Below, piece after piece: positions 35,231 to 46,555 of a stretch of DNA of 64,000 nt (position 1 is the first letter of the stretch; the number at the start of each line of letters is the position of its first letter). The stretch comes from Verticillium longisporum (taxonomy: Eukaryota > Ascomycota > Sordariomycetes > Glomerellales > Plectosphaerellaceae), in the NCBI GenBank assembly GCA_019188255.1, contig JAETXT010000007.1, forward strand, positions 1,240,001-1,304,000, written 5' to 3'. A program made the position numbers and the translations under genes. The notes beneath the pieces are model-generated. The model ran no database searches. It was not told the DNA's origin and saw nothing but the letters and a program-made list of their open reading frames with translations.

Positions 35231-37137
35231 TTACTCATCCCCGCCGCGCACTACTTGCACGCCAACGTCGTCGACATCCGGCGGCGGAGACACGCTGTGG
35301 CGGCGCTCGAGCGTGTCGAGAACCGCGCGGCAGTGCCTCTCCTCCCACAGGAACGACCGCAGCGTAGTCCGCAGGTCCCGCCGACCAGCCTCGGTCAGCG
35401 TGCCCCCGGGCGTCGTGTCCCGCAGCGCCGTCTGGAACATGGCGGCGAACCACTGTGCGTTCTCGCTCCCGGCGGCGGCGTCGCCGCCGTCAACGCCGCC
35501 CGACCCGACGAGGCCCACAAAGGCCAGCCACAGCGAGAGGGCGCCGCGGCCGACGCCGGCGGCCGGCGGCTCGTCGAGGTCCGCCAGCAGCGCGCGCAGG
35601 CGGCAGCAGAGGATGGTCAGGAGCTGGCTCGTCGGCGGGACGTCGCGCAGGGCGACGTAGAGGAAGATGTGGGCGCCCAGGACGAGGGCGCGGACCCTCT
35701 TGTCGGCGGCGGACGACGACGACAGCTGGGGGTCGGCGCCCCCGCCGTAGAGAAAGCTGAGGATGCAGCTGTCCGCCGTGCCCATGAGGATGCGGATGCC
35801 GTCGGCGGCGACGCTGTCGCTTGTCTGCGCGCAGATGGCCTGTCGGAGCAGCGTGAGGATCGTGTGGACGCACGCGGCCGTTGCCGAGCCGTTGGCCTCC
35901 TCGATGCCGAGGTCGGACAGGGGCGGGACGACGGCTTGGTGGAGGATGGGCGCCGGGAGGACGACCTGGTCGAGGGTGTGGAAGGTCGGGAAGAAGGGGA
36001 TGCGTCCGAGGCCCGAGGCTACCTGGACGTCGACCCTGGGTGTGGTCAGTGGGGTTCAACGAGTGCGCCTGCTTTTCCTTTTTTTCTTTCTTGTTTCTGC
36101 TCACCAGTTGATGCAACGGCAGAGGATGTAGTCGTGCCGAATGGTGTCTGGGCCGCCGCTTTCCTGGACCATGTCGTACAGGCCCCTCAGATGAATGTCT
36201 GCTGCTGCAAATTCGCCCTGGAAAGCCTGGGGCAGGTGATGAGTCGAGGCCGAGAGAAGGGCTCTGGGTCAGGAAGACGTACCTCGACGTTGGCGAGAGT
36301 AGCGACGGCGGCCAGGACCGACGTGTCTCGGCTTGCCACTCGCGAAGACGCCGTCGTCTGGAGGCGGCTGCTGATGGCTCGCATGGCCTCTCCCTTTTGG
36401 CGGTAGCCCTCAATCTGGAGCCTGGCGTCGAGGGAGGGGAGACTGGCGGTCCAGAAACCCGCGGCCAAGGCGAGCGTCGCACGCATGACGAGCTCGCTCT
36501 GCATGGCGTAGGGGAACCATGGCCGCTGCTTGTCCACTGTCGTCAGGTTCAGACTGAAGCCGTTGACGACTGAGGGTCCCGGAAGATGCACCGTCAGCCT
36601 CACACACCGAGTACACCAAGACAGACATTCGGGCTCCAACGTACAATACTTGGCAAGAGAGTCAATCGTCGGGCTGCTCGGAATCGGCAGGCTGTTGAAG
36701 GGATCCATGACGTGGGCCTTCAGCCGCGGGACCGACTTGGAGGGAGTCATCTGACCCCTTGATGCGTTGCTGCTCTTGGCACGGTCATTCTAGAGCGTTT
36801 CCATCAGTCTTTTCTGAGGACGTTTACTACCCAGGCTCTCGTAGACAAGCGCTCATACCTTGAACCAGGCAGTCCAGTCTGGCTGCTGGTAAGCCCGCGT
36901 GCCCGCTTTCCGCAGAGCCTCGGCCCCAGACTGGGGGCCCGCGAGTCGAAAGCGTCCGCGGAGGTTGGCCCTGCGGCTCGCGGCGTCCTGGGCCAGACGG
37001 GTCGTCTTGTCGGTTTCCGAGCGGGCCTGGGCGCCTCGCTGCAGGCCCTGCTTGATGGCATGGCTTCGCGCCTCCTTGTCGGCGGGTTGGAGCTTGCCGC
37101 CCGACGTGTCCGAGGCGATGAATCTGAACTCAGGCAT
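35231..37137 (-). CDS. Fungal-specific transcription-factor-domain protein lacking a Zn2Cys6 cluster
   Basis: Five exons (37137-36859, 36789-36645, 36569-36283, 36226-36105, 36035-35231) give 545 residues in a clean frame; introns are 69, 75, 56 and 69 bp. The N-terminus (MPEFRFIASDTSGG, then a basic Arg/Lys-rich stretch) replaces the usual zinc cluster; there is no CxxC pair near the start. The middle matches the fungal-factor domain: YAMQSELVMRATLALAAGF, RLQIEGYRQKGEAMRAI, and FAAADIHLRGLYDMVQESGG. Such proteins are widespread in filamentous ascomycetes and mostly uncharacterised; DNA binding is not established. The basic N-terminus could act as a nuclear signal. The 3' end lies 150 bp from the Rieske-AIF stop codon in convergent orientation. 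Exon borders rest on good consensus sites, and the family match supports the spliced joins. Confidence 0.85.
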
Positions 37138-38917
37138 CCTAGAAGACGCTCATGGCCGGGGGTCGCCACGGGCGGTGGGTTCTTCGGAGTGGTGGCTGGT
37201 CAAAGGCTGGCATTCTTCTGTTCCGTCTCCAGCGGATGTGAGGCTCGGCCAGCGCGTGTGCAGTTTCCTGTCTTTCCAAGAAGTGTTTTCTCAGAGAGAA
37301 GTGTCTTCCCAGAGAGAAGTGTCTTCCCAGAGAGAAGTGTCTTCCCAAAAAGAGACGTCGCCGAAGCTTCCAGTGTCGGATAGACAGACGGCACGTATGT
37401 GGCTTGCGGATGCTGAGGGATATCTACATCAACCTCGACGTGGGTGATCCGCACGGGAGCGATTCATGGGGCCGAAAGCTAAAATCGGAGCGGCCGATGA
37501 AGGGTGGCTTTCGAGGAGGCGCGTGGCTGAAATGGTGTCAACCGTGTCCAACGGCGATAACGGTCGTCTTGGCGCCTTCGTCTTGGCGCCTTCGTCTGGT
37601 TTGTTCGAGCAAAACGCAGGTGAAGTGGGGAATCCCGGCATGGCCTTGGAAGTCACTCATAAAGATGAGCTCACATCGAACAGTTAAACCATACTCTAGA
37701 TTGGCCAAAAATATGAAGCACTGCTTGGTCTCTAATTGTATCTCCGATTATTCAGAGCGTAGAATTTCAGAGCATTTACTCCAGAAAAGTGGTGTTGAGA
37801 GGGTTCTGAAGCTAGGGTCTGTCACCAAGATACCTCTGTAAGGCGAGTTCGGAGTGTGGCTTAATCTGTCACCTCTTGCTTAGGTAAGAAACACGTGATG
37901 CCGTTGCTCGTGCTCGCTCCTGCTCCTTGCTCCGAAACTCAGCCCCGACGCCCTCCCCCCTCACCGGTCCTTCGCCGAGATATACCATCTCTGCGTCATG
38001 TCGTCGTCGTGGACTTGGCCTTCTCCCCGCTGCAGCGAATACATTGCAGAGACGCCAACACATCCATCTGGGCAAGACAAATCGGCTGGCCGTTTGCTCA
38101 CACCCCCGACAGCCGACAATCCACACCATCTGATCTGACTCTGCCCCAAACCACAACCCTCCTTGCCTCCCTCCTGATCGCCGAACGACGCCCCAGCGTC
38201 GCCGAACTGCACGTCTGCCCGCCATCTTCCTTTACAGCACCCCCGCAACCGTCACACGTATAGGGTGGCCTAGTACCCTCAACAAGGCAGACACATTCAC
38301 CCCCAAACCCCGTACAACCACAAGACGGGCCCAGCAGATCTGCCCACGGCGATCGAGCCCCACGGCCGTACCACCGGCCAACCTCTCACCCCCTTCTCTC
38401 TCACTCCCTTCCCTCTCGATCGCCTGTGCCTTTGCCCCCCAGGAGCAGCAGCGTCCCGTGACGGTGATACGAGCCCACAGTGTCACCGATGCGGCACCAA
38501 GGCGATGATGCGGCACCTCATTGGCAACAACAGACGAGGCGCCCAACGCCAGGGGACCGGTTTGCCCGTTCTGGGGGGTTACACGATCTCGTCCGACGAC
38601 AGGACGCTGCTGTTCTGGCCCCGTGGTCCGTCGCACATGACATGTTGTCGACCACGTCCATTCGCATGCCCGTGGCGTTTTGACACTCGGGGGGGGGAAG
38701 CCTTGGATTCTAGGGACCCCGCCTCTCGCCCATTGATCAAACCCTCGCACGACAAGAGCCCTTTCAAGACGTGCCAGTCTATTGTTCCGTGCAACGAAAA
38801 TCATACGAAACGACATGTACAGATGATTTTAGCCAATGGGGAAGCCTCCCTACTTCGTCCCCTCGTCCTGTTTGTTTCCTGGACCTCGATCTAGCAGACA
38901 CAAGATGCCCGCATCCT
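37138..38917. other. Intergenic region
   Basis: 1.8 kb. The left end is the promoter of the TF-like gene; the right end is the 3' UTR of the small secreted protein gene. The open frames here, including one of 194 codons at 38232-38816 on the minus strand, have no recognisable domain and are not called. Confidence 0.5.
37293..37346 (-). repeat. 18-bp tandem array upstream of the TF-like gene
   Basis: Three perfect copies of AGAGAGAAGTGTCTTCCC plus degenerate flanking partial copies lie about 155-210 bp upstream of the start codon of the transcription-factor-like gene. Confidence 0.95.
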
Positions 38918-39648
38918 CTAGCCCCACCCCAAAAGCAGCAGCCCGAGACCGAGACCACCCAGAACCGTCGTGACGACAGCAGTGACAGTGACCAACAGGC
39001 CGGTGACAAGCACATTCAGCGCCAGCACCAACGCGCTGAGGGCCAGCAGCAGCGGGTTGACGCGCAGCAGCACGGGGCCTTTTTCTGCGTTAGCATCATG
39101 GCCAGGCAGGAGAAGCAAGCTCGAGTGGGCCAGGAACATGTAGGACATACCGAGACCAATGCGCTCAATGACGGCCCGCACGGTGCTGACAATCTCGTAC
39201 ACGACCTCGAGCACCCTCTCCGTCAGGCACTGCGCATCGCAAGACTCTTCTTCCTCCCCGTCTTCCTGGCGCTGGAGACGATGACCGCTGTTGACGTTGC
39301 TCGTGGCGGAGCCGATGGCGGCGGTGATAGCCTCCAGGGCCGGGTTGATGACCCCCGCGAGGGCACTAACTTCTGCTTGGCCGGGGTCCTCGGACGCATC
39401 GGCCAGTGATGCGTCTGTTTACGCAGGTTAGATTATCCTATGGGCTTGCATCGTACTCTTTCGGGGAGGGTTTGTGACGGCATACTGATAAGCGTGGTCT
39501 GGCTGATGACTTCCTGACGCAGCGTCTCAATGACCGAGGCCTGCGACTCGAGCTGCCGCTTCTCAGGATGGGTGTCGAAGGGCTTGGCAAGGGGCGTCGC
39601 GAAGACGCTGGCCACCAAGCCTAGGGCTGCCACAAATGTGAATCTCAT
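38918..39648 (-). CDS. Small secreted or membrane-anchored protein, unknown function
   Basis: Two exons (39648-39486 and 39414-38918) give 219 residues in a clean frame; the intron is 71 bp (donor GTATGC, acceptor AACAG). A signal peptide (MRFTFVAALGLVASVFA, then TPLAKPFD) is followed by HPEKRQ, a possible Kex2 site, a helical central part, and the only two mature cysteines in ESCDAQCLTERV. The last 70 residues are strongly hydrophobic (LLLALSALVLALNVLVTGLL and VVTTVLGGLGLGLLLLGWG). This could be one or two membrane helices or a self-assembling surface segment. I recognise no family; an ATG six codons further upstream is possible but lengthens the signal unnaturally. Confidence 0.72.
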
Positions 39649-42210
39649 GGTGACCGGGTTCCAAATCAAAGGTGAGCAGCAGATGAAAGCGAGTCTGAAC
39701 TGCTTGTGGTCGAGAGCAGAGGACCAGCACGCAACAGGCCCGCGTTTTATGGTTGATGCTTGACCGAGACCAGTCTCCTGGACTCAGCGCACGTTCGTGG
39801 CCGATGATGGCATGTTCTCAGACCCTTGCAATGGAAAGCGCTTATGACGCAGTGAAGGCAAATTCGCCCGGAACAGGAGGCGTAAATAGTCCGCGACGTT
39901 GCGTCAAGCAAGTTCAAGGAGACTGGGACGGGCAGGCTAGACGAGGTGGACGATATCATCAAGGAATAGACTGAAGCTTTGTCCATCCTTCAATTCAGAC
40001 TACGTCGAAGGCGCAACCCGAATGCTGGACGCCATGAGCGCTGATTCGTAGGTCACGGCGCTGCTATCGACTGGGATTGCCACCTTGGGTCACATCGCGC
40101 CGTGCCCGGCTAAGGATAGAGCTTCTAGGCATGACCGCTCCACGTCAGGGGCGGGCTTGATGATGTCAAAACCCAGGGCCCAGCACTGGTCTCAAGGTCT
40201 CGAACCCCTTTCGGGGTCGCTACAGCAGGCTTCAACGAACCGAACCCCATCGGCAGACGACATGGAATCGACAGACAGACGCCATCCAAGTTCGGTCAGA
40301 GTTGACAGAGTGACGGGGACAAGTTGCACCGTCCCTCGCTACTATCTGCCCGATGCCTTGACCGCCAGAGCACCACTTGGTTCAGTGATTTCTTGTCCAG
40401 TGGAGCCAACTGGTGTGAACCGCGAAAGGACCTCTCGAGAGACACCATCTTTGAACTCTCAGCCCGATCATAGCAGCCTCCGGCGTCTGACCCTGGCGCA
40501 CCTTTCGATTCAATGGTTTTGCTACGCTCTCTGCCGGCCACCACCATAGGCCTACCAAAGACTGGATACGGAAGTCTCATGTTGAGCAAACTCTCACGCC
40601 TGTAGCACTACAACGCTCCTACATCAACGCTATATTGGTCGGCATTCAGAAAGGGTCCGACTGCTTGACTAGCTTGTAGCACGGCAACGTCTGCTGCAAT
40701 TGCTACTCGCCGGCCGTTGACTAGTGTGATGTTTGTGTGAATAGGATCGCTTTGGTAGAAAGGAATTTGCAACCAGGGAGTCTGTTTGACGTGGCAGGCA
40801 CTCTCCCGCGTGCATTTCTTGGTGATACCGATTCCTTCATGCCTGGGCCTGCTAACCTGGGGGGATGCAATGATGCAGCGTCAGTCAAAAGAAATGTGTC
40901 AATCCGTTGTTGGCCGTGCCAGCAGGACAGACTAGGCTCATTGAAGCCGTGCTGCACCCTTCAGCGCGTTGGTCGCAATGAGATGGCGGTCAGGCATGCT
41001 GCAAGCAGACATGCCGTCAACTTGACCACGTCGCTGGCGACCACCATGAAATGAAAGTGCTAATGAAAACTTCTCGTCACGCCAACTTCGGGTCACTCGA
41101 CAGGCACCATCACTGTGGGGCCGGGATTTCAAGCATTGATCACCTGAAGGCCGTAAACAACCATGCGAGCTAACCTCGTAAAGAGATGCCTCGAAATCAA
41201 TGAACCCTCTTGTGTCTCCAACTTCGTCCCGGAGCAGCACAAGGGTATGGGCCCAGCAGCCGCCTTCATGTGGGCCTGATCTCGGACGACCTACCAAGCA
41301 AATTGAACAAGGCCACAGCCCCTGTACACACAGTCGGACTGTAGAGATATCTGCGATGCTGCCCTCATCCGTCGGCGTCGGGTGGCATGCCCAAGCGCGT
41401 GGGATGTATTGCGACCAGCGGGTTCCCGCGGACCGATCCGCACATGGAGGGCGGGCGCAGATTTGGCAGGCTTCGGTGGCTGCAAACCCAGACTGTCGGC
41501 GTCGGAGAGCGGGGCAGGTGAAAATAGCTCGGCCGGGGGCCTCCGAGCAGCTGGGGCGGCCGCATCCGGTCTGAGACAGCGTCACGGATGAGAGGTCTCA
41601 GACAAACGGCACGTAACCGGCCGGCAGTTGTTACGTTAAGCGAAAGATGCGAGGGACGCCCGACCGGTGCGCTTGCTCGCGATTCTCATGACAGCGAAAG
41701 AGAACGGGCAGCAAGTATGACAGGTTCGGGAACAGATGTCAACAGACTGAAGGGGTCGGTACGGATGTCGATCGAGTAACCAACCATTTTTGTGTCGTTG
41801 GAAAATAAGGGATTGGTGGTGTAAATAAAGTATCGAGTCCTCGTCGCCTTGTGTCGATAGGTGTTGGTCATCGATTGCCTTTCAGGGAAAACTTTTCGTC
41901 AGGCTTGCATTAGTTCTAGGCGTTTGCCCAGTCATAGCGGGCTCCCCATCACCAACGCTCCTAACAGCATAGCGTCTTCGCGCCCTTCAGGTCCTCGCGT
42001 CTTCGGCCTTTGAAGGATTGCCGCATGTGTGGTTGCTGCTCACTCATCCACACACCCATCCGCCCACGATCGACAGCGACAGCCCAACGCCTGCACGCAT
42101 CGGCAAAACGTCCCCTGGACGCCGCTAGCCTCTTGGCCGCGGCCGCCCCCCTTCCTCTCCACCCCCCCTCATAGCGCATTGAAGAATAAATTTCAGGCCT
42201 GTCGCCCACC
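39649..42210. promoter_or_regulatory. Long divergent intergenic region
   Basis: 2.6 kb between the small secreted protein and the MFS gene. Many frames are open for 60-200 codons, but none shows a domain, codon periodicity or consistent splice sites. A short hairpin-capable word (ACCCCTTTCGGGGT, around 40205) is seen. It could hold a non-coding transcript; nothing in the sequence proves this. Confidence 0.4.
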
Positions 42211-43863
42211 ATGGCCCTCAAGAGACTTCTCTTCTTCCATCAACATCGTCTCAAGAGACTTCCACCGACGGACAAGCCGCGCTCAGGATCGTGGTCAAGC
42301 AACAGTGAAGACGCCGACTACTTGTCGCCCATGACATACAAGACCTGCAATGCAGAGGACAGCTGCCTAAAAAACCATTCCGGTTCGCCGGAACAGGCCA
42401 TTGAGGTTTCGAGGGGAGGGATCGGGACTTCTTCTTCGGGAGCGGGTGAAAGCCATGATGGCTCCGACCACGGCCACGGCCACGGCCACGGCGGCCATGG
42501 TCATGACCCCGAGAAGGACCCGGCTCTCCGCTATGGAGACCTTCCCGGTACGGCAGCATTGACGAGGCCCGAGACGAACCTCGAGTTCCCCGAGGGCGGG
42601 CTACAGGCCTGGCTCGTGGTGTTCGGTTCGTTCTGTGCCATGCTCTCCGTATTCGGACTCATCAACACGGCTGCCGTGTTTGAGTCTTACTTTTCTGAAA
42701 ATCAACTGTCCGACTACACAGCGTCGGAGATTGGATGGATCTTCAGTCTATACCTGTTTGTTGTCTTCTTCGTCGGCATTCAGGTGGGGCCCGTCTTTGA
42801 CAAGTACGGGCCTCGTCTCGTCGTCGCCATCGGTGGCGTGCTCATGGCGGGCAGTTTGCTGGTTCTCAGCGTGTGCGAAGGTAGGAAGGCCCATATGTTG
42901 TACACAGGGAAGGATCCAGGCTAAGTTGTATGTATAGGTTACTACCAGATCATGCTCTCCTACTCGGTGATGGGAGGTCTCGGCGGTGCGCTCCTCAACA
43001 CGCCAGCGTACGGAGCGATCGCTCATTTCTTCAACGTCAAGCGGGGCTTCGCCACCGGCATCGCGGCTACGGCCGGCTCGATCGGTGGTATCGTGTTTCC
43101 TGTCTTGCTGCAGAAGCTTCTTCCGAAGCTCGGATTCGGATGGACGGCGCGCATCCTAGGTTTCATCCTACTGGGACTGGCGGTGCCTGCGAATTTGTTC
43201 ATCCGTTCCCGCCTGCCTCCCAGGGACAAGCTGACGTCGGTCTGGCCCGATCTCAGCGTGTTCAAGGACATGAAGTTCACCATCTCGGCGGTGGGCATCT
43301 TCTTCATGGAGTGGGGGCTGTTTGTGCCGCTGACGTACATTGTGTCCTACGCGGCACGGTATTCGGCGTCGGGCAACGCGACAGACTCGTACACGCTGCT
43401 GTCGATCATGAACGCCGGGTCGGCCCTCGGCCGTTTCATCCCGGGTTTCGTGGCTGACAAGATTGGTCGGTTCAACGTCATCATCTTTACGATTGCCATG
43501 TGCATCGTCACGACTTTCGGACTATGGTTGCCTGCGGGTGACTCGGAGCCGATGCTGATTGCGTTTGCTGTCCTCTTTGGATTCGCCAGCGGCAGCAACC
43601 TCGGGTTGATCCCCGTGTGCCTGGGACAGCTGTGTGACCCTCGTGACTACGGGCGGTTCCTGTCGACGGCCATGATGGTGGCCAGTTTCGGAACGCTGAG
43701 CAGCCTGCCCATTGCCGGCGCGATTCTAGAGGCAGGCGGGCGCGCCGATGTTGGATGGCGTGCCGTCATTGCCTTTGGCGGCCTGTCGTATGTCATTGCC
43801 CTTGGCTGCTATATGGCGGCGAGAGTCATGGCCGTAGGCTGGAGTCTCAAGAGGGTCTTCTAA
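42211..43863 (+). CDS. MFS transporter, monocarboxylate-porter type
   Basis: Two exons (42211-42880 and 42938-43863) give 531 residues. A polar N-terminus of about 130 residues carries an Asp/His/Gly-rich patch (DHGHGHGHGGHGHDPEKD, about residues 86-103). Twelve predicted membrane segments follow. Marker blocks of the fungal MCT/MCH group are FPEGGLQAWLVVFGSF before helix 1, FESYFSENQLSDYTASEIGW, GPVFDKYGPR in loop 2-3, and SIMNAGSALGRFIPGFVADK in loop 8-9. The fungal MCH group is named after mammalian monocarboxylate carriers, but members transport diverse substrates (riboflavin, for example), so the cargo is open. The 57-bp intron (donor GTAGGA, acceptor TATAG) splits the Gly codon of CEGYYQI. 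Plasma-membrane location is likely. Confidence 0.9.
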
Positions 43864-44367
43864 GGAATATTATCTCATCCAATCTGAGCCGAAGTCGTCT
43901 CCAGGCTCAGATGACCAGAACAGGTAGTGCAAATGGAGCAAAGGCTCACGGCCTCAGCGGACGGTTGACGCAGGCCAGACAATGGCGGTGGGGTGGTATA
44001 GGGGATGGAAGCAAGTGTTTGGGAGGCAAACTGTTTCAACAGCAATAGACGCCAAAAAAAAAAAAAAAAAAAAATCGAAGCTGAAATGTGGGAGCAAGTT
44101 TGCTGACGTGAATCCTTGGGAAACAGCCACCCAAACGTGATGACCAAAAAGGAGACGCGGAGTGGGCGACCGGCGCGCCGTGGCGGGGCCGTTTTGGCTG
44201 TTCCACGGCGGCGCGCAGCGCGCATCACCCATCACGGCAGGCTCCACTGAAAAAAATTACCCCGCCACGTCCCATCACGACTGCCCCGCGATGACTGGCG
44301 ATTGCCCTTTCAATTTCTTCTCTCACAAACATCAGGCCACCCTCACTTCGAACCATCTGCTCACGCC
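43864..44367. other. Intergenic region with A21 tract
   Basis: Between two genes in the same direction. A run of 21 As at 44054-44074 is the main feature; its length is not reliable given the homopolymer errors elsewhere. The rest holds the MFS 3' UTR and the DPH2 promoter. Confidence 0.6.
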
Positions 44368-46104
44368 ATGGCCGCCACACTTTCTGCGGCGCCGGTCCTC
44401 TCGACGCCGGCTGAGCACATGTTCGAAGACCCAACCCCCGACACGACGTCTCCCGAGACCGAGCCTATCCATGCTCGAACAGACGAGGAGCTGCTGTCCC
44501 TCTACGAGATCCGCCGCACTGCGCGGGAGATCAAGCAAGGGGGATGGAAGCGCATTGCCCTCCAGTTTGCCGACCACATGCTTCGCGACGCTGGCTGGGT
44601 CGTGGAAGCCCTGCACAAGGCCATAGCAGAAGAGATTGCGCCCGCAAAAGAGGCCGAACAGGAAGCACCCGTGGCGTCTGGGGCAGCGACAGAGACGGAC
44701 CTCACTACAACGACCTCGGCTCAGACTTCGCAAAAGGAACGCATCTACATCCTTGCCGACACCTCCTATAGCGCCTGCTGCGTCGACGAGATTGCTGCCG
44801 AACACGCCGACGCCCAAGTCGTTGTGCACTACGGCCGCTCGTGTCTCTCCCCGACTTCCCGCCTGCCTGTGATTTACGTCTTCACCCACCACGCCCTCGA
44901 CCACGACGCAGTTGCCTCCCAATTTGAGGCCACGTTCCCCGACAAGGCGGCCAAGGTCATACTCATGGCCGACATTACATACCAAGACCACGTCCTCGAC
45001 GTAGCCAGCTTGCTGCGTACCCGTGGCTACACCAACCTCCTCCACACCACCGTGGTCCACGACCCAGCCGGCACGATCCCCAACAGACGTATCGCGACGG
45101 CGGACGACCCTTCATCAACAGCCGAGCACTCTCCTCCGTTCGAAACCGACTTGGACCTACCCTCACACGCCCTCTTCCACATATCGACGCCGCCCCCGGC
45201 GCTCCTCCTGGCCCTCCAGACCCGTCTCGCATCCCTCCACGTCCTCTCCACGGCGACGGCAACACCAACAACCGACGACCCGACCGTCCACACAGCGGCC
45301 CTCCTGCGCCGGCGGTTCGCCCGCGTGCTGACCCTCGCCAGCGCCAGCATCGTCGGCATCCTCGTCAACACGCTGTCCCTCGACGGCTCGCTGCGTTCGC
45401 TCGACCTGCTGCGCGCGCGCATCGCCGCCGCCGGCAAGAAGAGCTACACGATTGTCGTCGGCAAGCTGAACCCGGCCAAGCTGGCCAACTTTGCCGAGGT
45501 CGACGGCTGGGTCGTCGTCGGGTGCTGGGAGAGCGGGCTCGTCGAGGAAGACGCGGGCTTCTACCGGCCCGTCATCACGCCGTTTGAGATGGAAGTCGCG
45601 CTGCTGCCGCCCGAGGAGAGGATCTGGGGGCTGGAGTGGTGGGCGGGCATCGAGAAGCTCAAGCCCGAGGAGGTCAGGGCGCCGGCGAGCGGAGACGAGG
45701 CAATTGCTGCGGAGGACGACACGGAAGAGGTCGAGGGTGGGGTTGAGGGCGAGGAATCGGCGCCGCCCGAGTATGACCTCCGCACGGGCCGTCTGGTCGC
45801 GAGCCGCCCGATGAAGGTGGCGGTCGGCGGCCACCTCAAGCCGCGGGCCGACGGTCCTTCCGAGACGGACGCGGCGGGCGCCACGTTGGATCGGCCGTCC
45901 GAGGCGCTCGTCAAGCGGCAGGCGGGCGATCTGGCGACGATCAACGGCGTGCTCAGCCCCGGCGCGGAATTCCTGCGGTCGCAGCGCACGTGGCAGGGTC
46001 TCGGGACGGACCACGACCCGGCGGAGGAGAGCACGGCGATCGAGGAGGGGCGCAGCGGTGTGGCGCGGGGTTACACGGTTGGCGACGACGCATCGCGGGC
46101 GTGA
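44368..46104 (+). CDS. dph2: Diphthamide biosynthesis subunit Dph2
   Basis: A single exon of 578 residues. Dph1-Dph2 is the radical-SAM-like heterodimer that transfers the 3-amino-3-carboxypropyl group from SAM to a histidine of elongation factor 2, the first step of diphthamide synthesis in the cytosol. Family blocks: ALQFADHMLRDAGWVVEAL near residue 70, ILADTSYSACCVDEIAAEH near 130 with the adjacent cysteine pair, VVVHYGRSCLSPTSRLPVIY, IVVGKLNPAKLANFAEVDGW, and VVGCWESGLVEE near 385 with the other conserved Cys, then YRPVITPFEMEVAL. The C-terminal 150 residues are acidic and poorly conserved apart from WQGLG near the end. The start at 44368 fits the beginning of the family; the frame continues upstream without an ATG. 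Confidence 0.95.
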   Translation: MAATLSAAPVLSTPAEHMFEDPTPDTTSPETEPIHARTDEELLSLYEIRRTAREIKQGGWKRIALQFADHMLRDAGWVVEALHKAIAEEIAPAKEAEQEAPVASGAATETDLTTTTSAQTSQKERIYILADTSYSACCVDEIAAEHADAQVVVHYGRSCLSPTSRLPVIYVFTHHALDHDAVASQFEATFPDKAAKVILMADITYQDHVLDVASLLRTRGYTNLLHTTVVHDPAGTIPNRRIATADDPSSTAEHSPPFETDLDLPSHALFHISTPPPALLLALQTRLASLHVLSTATATPTTDDPTVHTAALLRRRFARVLTLASASIVGILVNTLSLDGSLRSLDLLRARIAAAGKKSYTIVVGKLNPAKLANFAEVDGWVVVGCWESGLVEEDAGFYRPVITPFEMEVALLPPEERIWGLEWWAGIEKLKPEEVRAPASGDEAIAAEDDTEEVEGGVEGEESAPPEYDLRTGRLVASRPMKVAVGGHLKPRADGPSETDAAGATLDRPSEALVKRQAGDLATINGVLSPGAEFLRSQRTWQGLGTDHDPAEESTAIEEGRSGVARGYTVGDDASRA

Positions 46105-46555
46105 CGGACGATGGGCATGGGCAATGGGACACACACACACATATACATTTGGTCGGCGTACAAAATGGGCATGATTCACTCTGGGCACGATTCACTATAT
46201 GGGCGAAGAGGCGAGGAGATTGTTCGTCATATGATCATGAATTCGGTCGATATACATGCACCGTCGGTCAGGACCGGCTCAGCCAAGTCTGCGACTGAGT
46301 TTCCTCGCTCTGAAAAGAAAGGGATGATGGATAGACATTAGGAACAGCAAGACATCAGGACCCAGGAGGTCGGTAGGAAAGTCGTCAAAAATAAAGAGTT
46401 TGTCATATCCCATGACTCCATATATCCAAGCGCCATGGCCAAACGTAAATGAAAAATGGTAGTCATCACATGGCTGTGCATTTCTTTCGTATCATGCCCG
46501 TTTTTTCGTAAACAGTGCGCCCATCTCCACGCCCGAGAACACGCCCCATCAGCAC
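46105..46555. other. Convergent intergenic region
   Basis: 3' UTRs of DPH2 and the four-pass protein, with a short CACACACAC run near 46130. No gene. Confidence 0.6.

Noticed and set aside
38232..38816. 194-codon minus-strand frame
   Set aside because: No domain similarity and no splice logic; typical of chance frames in GC-rich DNA.
40938..41585. 215-codon minus-strand frame in the long intergenic region
   Set aside because: Composition (many Cys, Arg, Ser) and lack of any recognisable block suggest a chance frame.
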